NCBI RefSeq assembly: GCF_000953635.1
Contig: NZ_LN614830.1
Coordinates: 3,178,501-3,242,500 of the forward strand
Direction of reading: 5' to 3'
DNA length: 64,000 nucleotides
Source: Legionella micdadei
GTDB lineage: Bacteria; Pseudomonadota; Gammaproteobacteria; Legionellales; Legionellaceae
This document shows, in pieces, positions 63,469-64,000 of this stretch. The position numbers and the translations under genes were made by a program. Within the stretch, counting starts at the first letter, position 1, and each line of letters starts with the position of its first letter. The notes below the pieces were generated by a model. That model saw only the letters and a program-made list of their open reading frames with translations. It was not told where the DNA came from and did not search any database.

Positions 63469-64000
63469 ATGCAACAAGACGAATTTCCTCAGAGTCTATC
63501 ACTCCTTTTTCCTCTTCGCTTAAATTGGAAGCTATTACTGGCAGGGTCAATTTTTTGCTTTTTATTTGCAAGCATTCTATTTTCTGGATGGCCGTCTGGA
63601 TTAATACCCAATCTAAAATACCCCTATATTTATGGCGGTGATATCAATTTTACTTCTTGGGAAATTAAACGGGTTATAGAAGGTTGGCTCTTTGAAAATC
63701 CTCATAGCGGCTATCCTTTCGGCTCAAATTTTTTAGACTACCCGCACTCCGATAATGGAAATTTAATTATTTTAAAAGCCTTGGGAACATTGACTGGCAC
63801 TTATTATGGTGCTTTAAATCTCTATATATTACTTGGTTTTCCACTCGCTTTTATATTCAGCTTTTTAGCCCTGAAATCTTTTGCCCTAAGAACAGCATAT
63901 GCATTTGTTGGAGGGATGTTATTTGCTTTTGCGCCATTCCACTTTTTGCGCTTAGGCCATGTTTTCTACACCTGGTATTTTGTAGTTCCAATCTATTTTT
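63469..64000 (+). CDS. Polytopic membrane protein, C-terminus off the right edge (GT-C-like)
   Basis: The frame starts at an ATG with AGGA upstream and remains open for 177 codons to the window end. After a short cytoplasmic N-terminus comes a helix (LLLAGSIFCFLFASILFSGW). A long extracytoplasmic loop follows with YGGDINFTSWEIKRVIEGW, acidic like catalytic loops of GT-C glycosyltransferases, then more helices (LYILLGFPLAFIFSFLAL, AFVGGMLFAFAPFHFL). It could be the periplasmic sugar transferase completing a GtrA-GtrB-GtrC type set. Divergent from the ThDP gene. Family not named with confidence. Confidence 0.65.
   Translation, partial: MQQDEFPQSLSLLFPLRLNWKLLLAGSIFCFLFASILFSGWPSGLIPNLKYPYIYGGDINFTSWEIKRVIEGWLFENPHSGYPFGSNFLDYPHSDNGNLIILKALGTLTGTYYGALNLYILLGFPLAFIFSFLALKSFALRTAYAFVGGMLFAFAPFHFLRLGHVFYTWYFVVPIYF

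Noticed and set aside
1-64000. CRISPR array, tRNA, rRNA, insertion sequence or prophage genes
   Set aside because: No spaced direct repeats, no cloverleaf with a CCA-type end in the gaps, and no transposase, integrase or phage structural motif in any frame I examined.

Overview
The window looks like a chromosomal segment of Legionella or a very close relative. The left end carries two tandem genes of the cysteine-containing Legionella major outer membrane protein (MOMP) family and an edge-truncated gene of the Legionella-type DUF3573 family. There is also a secreted papain-like protease resembling the type II-secreted Legionella C1 peptidase, and several large eukaryotic-flavoured or unrecognised proteins typical of Dot/Icm effector repertoires (a SET-domain protein, a SidB-like hydrolase, a 733-residue membrane protein). 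The DNA is AT-rich and densely coding. I saw no tRNA, rRNA, CRISPR array, transposase or integrase.

Layout. 1-3.6 kb: outer-membrane proteins on the minus strand. 4.1-10.2 kb: motY, pyrC-rnt, ahpC, grxD, sodB and an argD-like aminotransferase; the motY/pyrC/rnt/peroxiredoxin part recalls the order in other Gammaproteobacteria such as Pseudomonas. A 109-bp imperfect palindrome lies between sodB and argD. 10.2-13.2 kb: rnr-rlmB. 13.2-20.2 kb: small accessory genes (periplasmic binding protein, DUF2490, DUF488, DUF523, lipase-like hydrolase, DUF4254) and a large membrane protein with a threefold internal repeat. 20.5-23.5 kb: a three-gene operon of retropepsin-like protease, inactive transglutaminase fused to seven membrane helices, and ATP-grasp ligase. 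23.7-34.2 kb: candidate effector hydrolase, 2OG-Fe(II) oxygenase, MHS-type transporter, a WbdD-like methyltransferase-kinase, an SLC13-like permease translationally coupled to an ABC-type binding protein, and a methyltransferase. 34.3-40.4 kb: a secreted protein with archease and RtcB (RNA repair), then proB-proA followed two bases later by a SET-domain gene. 40.6-46.6 kb: C1 protease, then rsmA, a TraI_2-like gene and apaH, a lone receiver-domain protein, and tatC.

46.8-64 kb is a surface-polysaccharide region. It has gmd, two GT4 proteins (one fused to a methyltransferase), a GT2 enzyme, a large membrane protein and an OafA-like acyltransferase. Next come glucose-1-phosphate cytidylyltransferase (rfbF), an RfbH-like enzyme, GtrB, an SDR reductase/epimerase, GtrA, an acetolactate-synthase-like ThDP enzyme and an edge-truncated membrane protein.

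The most interesting system is 57.0-64 kb. The RfbH-like enzyme keeps the Lys-to-His change of the 3-dehydrases, but the segment that carries the [2Fe-2S] cysteines in RfbH has none. Together with rfbF and the YerE-like ThDP enzyme this suggests a CDP-linked branched 3,6-dideoxy sugar (yersiniose-like), made by a ColD-like iron-sulfur-independent route and delivered by a GtrA/GtrB(/GT-C) system. This is inference: no CDP-glucose 4,6-dehydratase is visible in the window.
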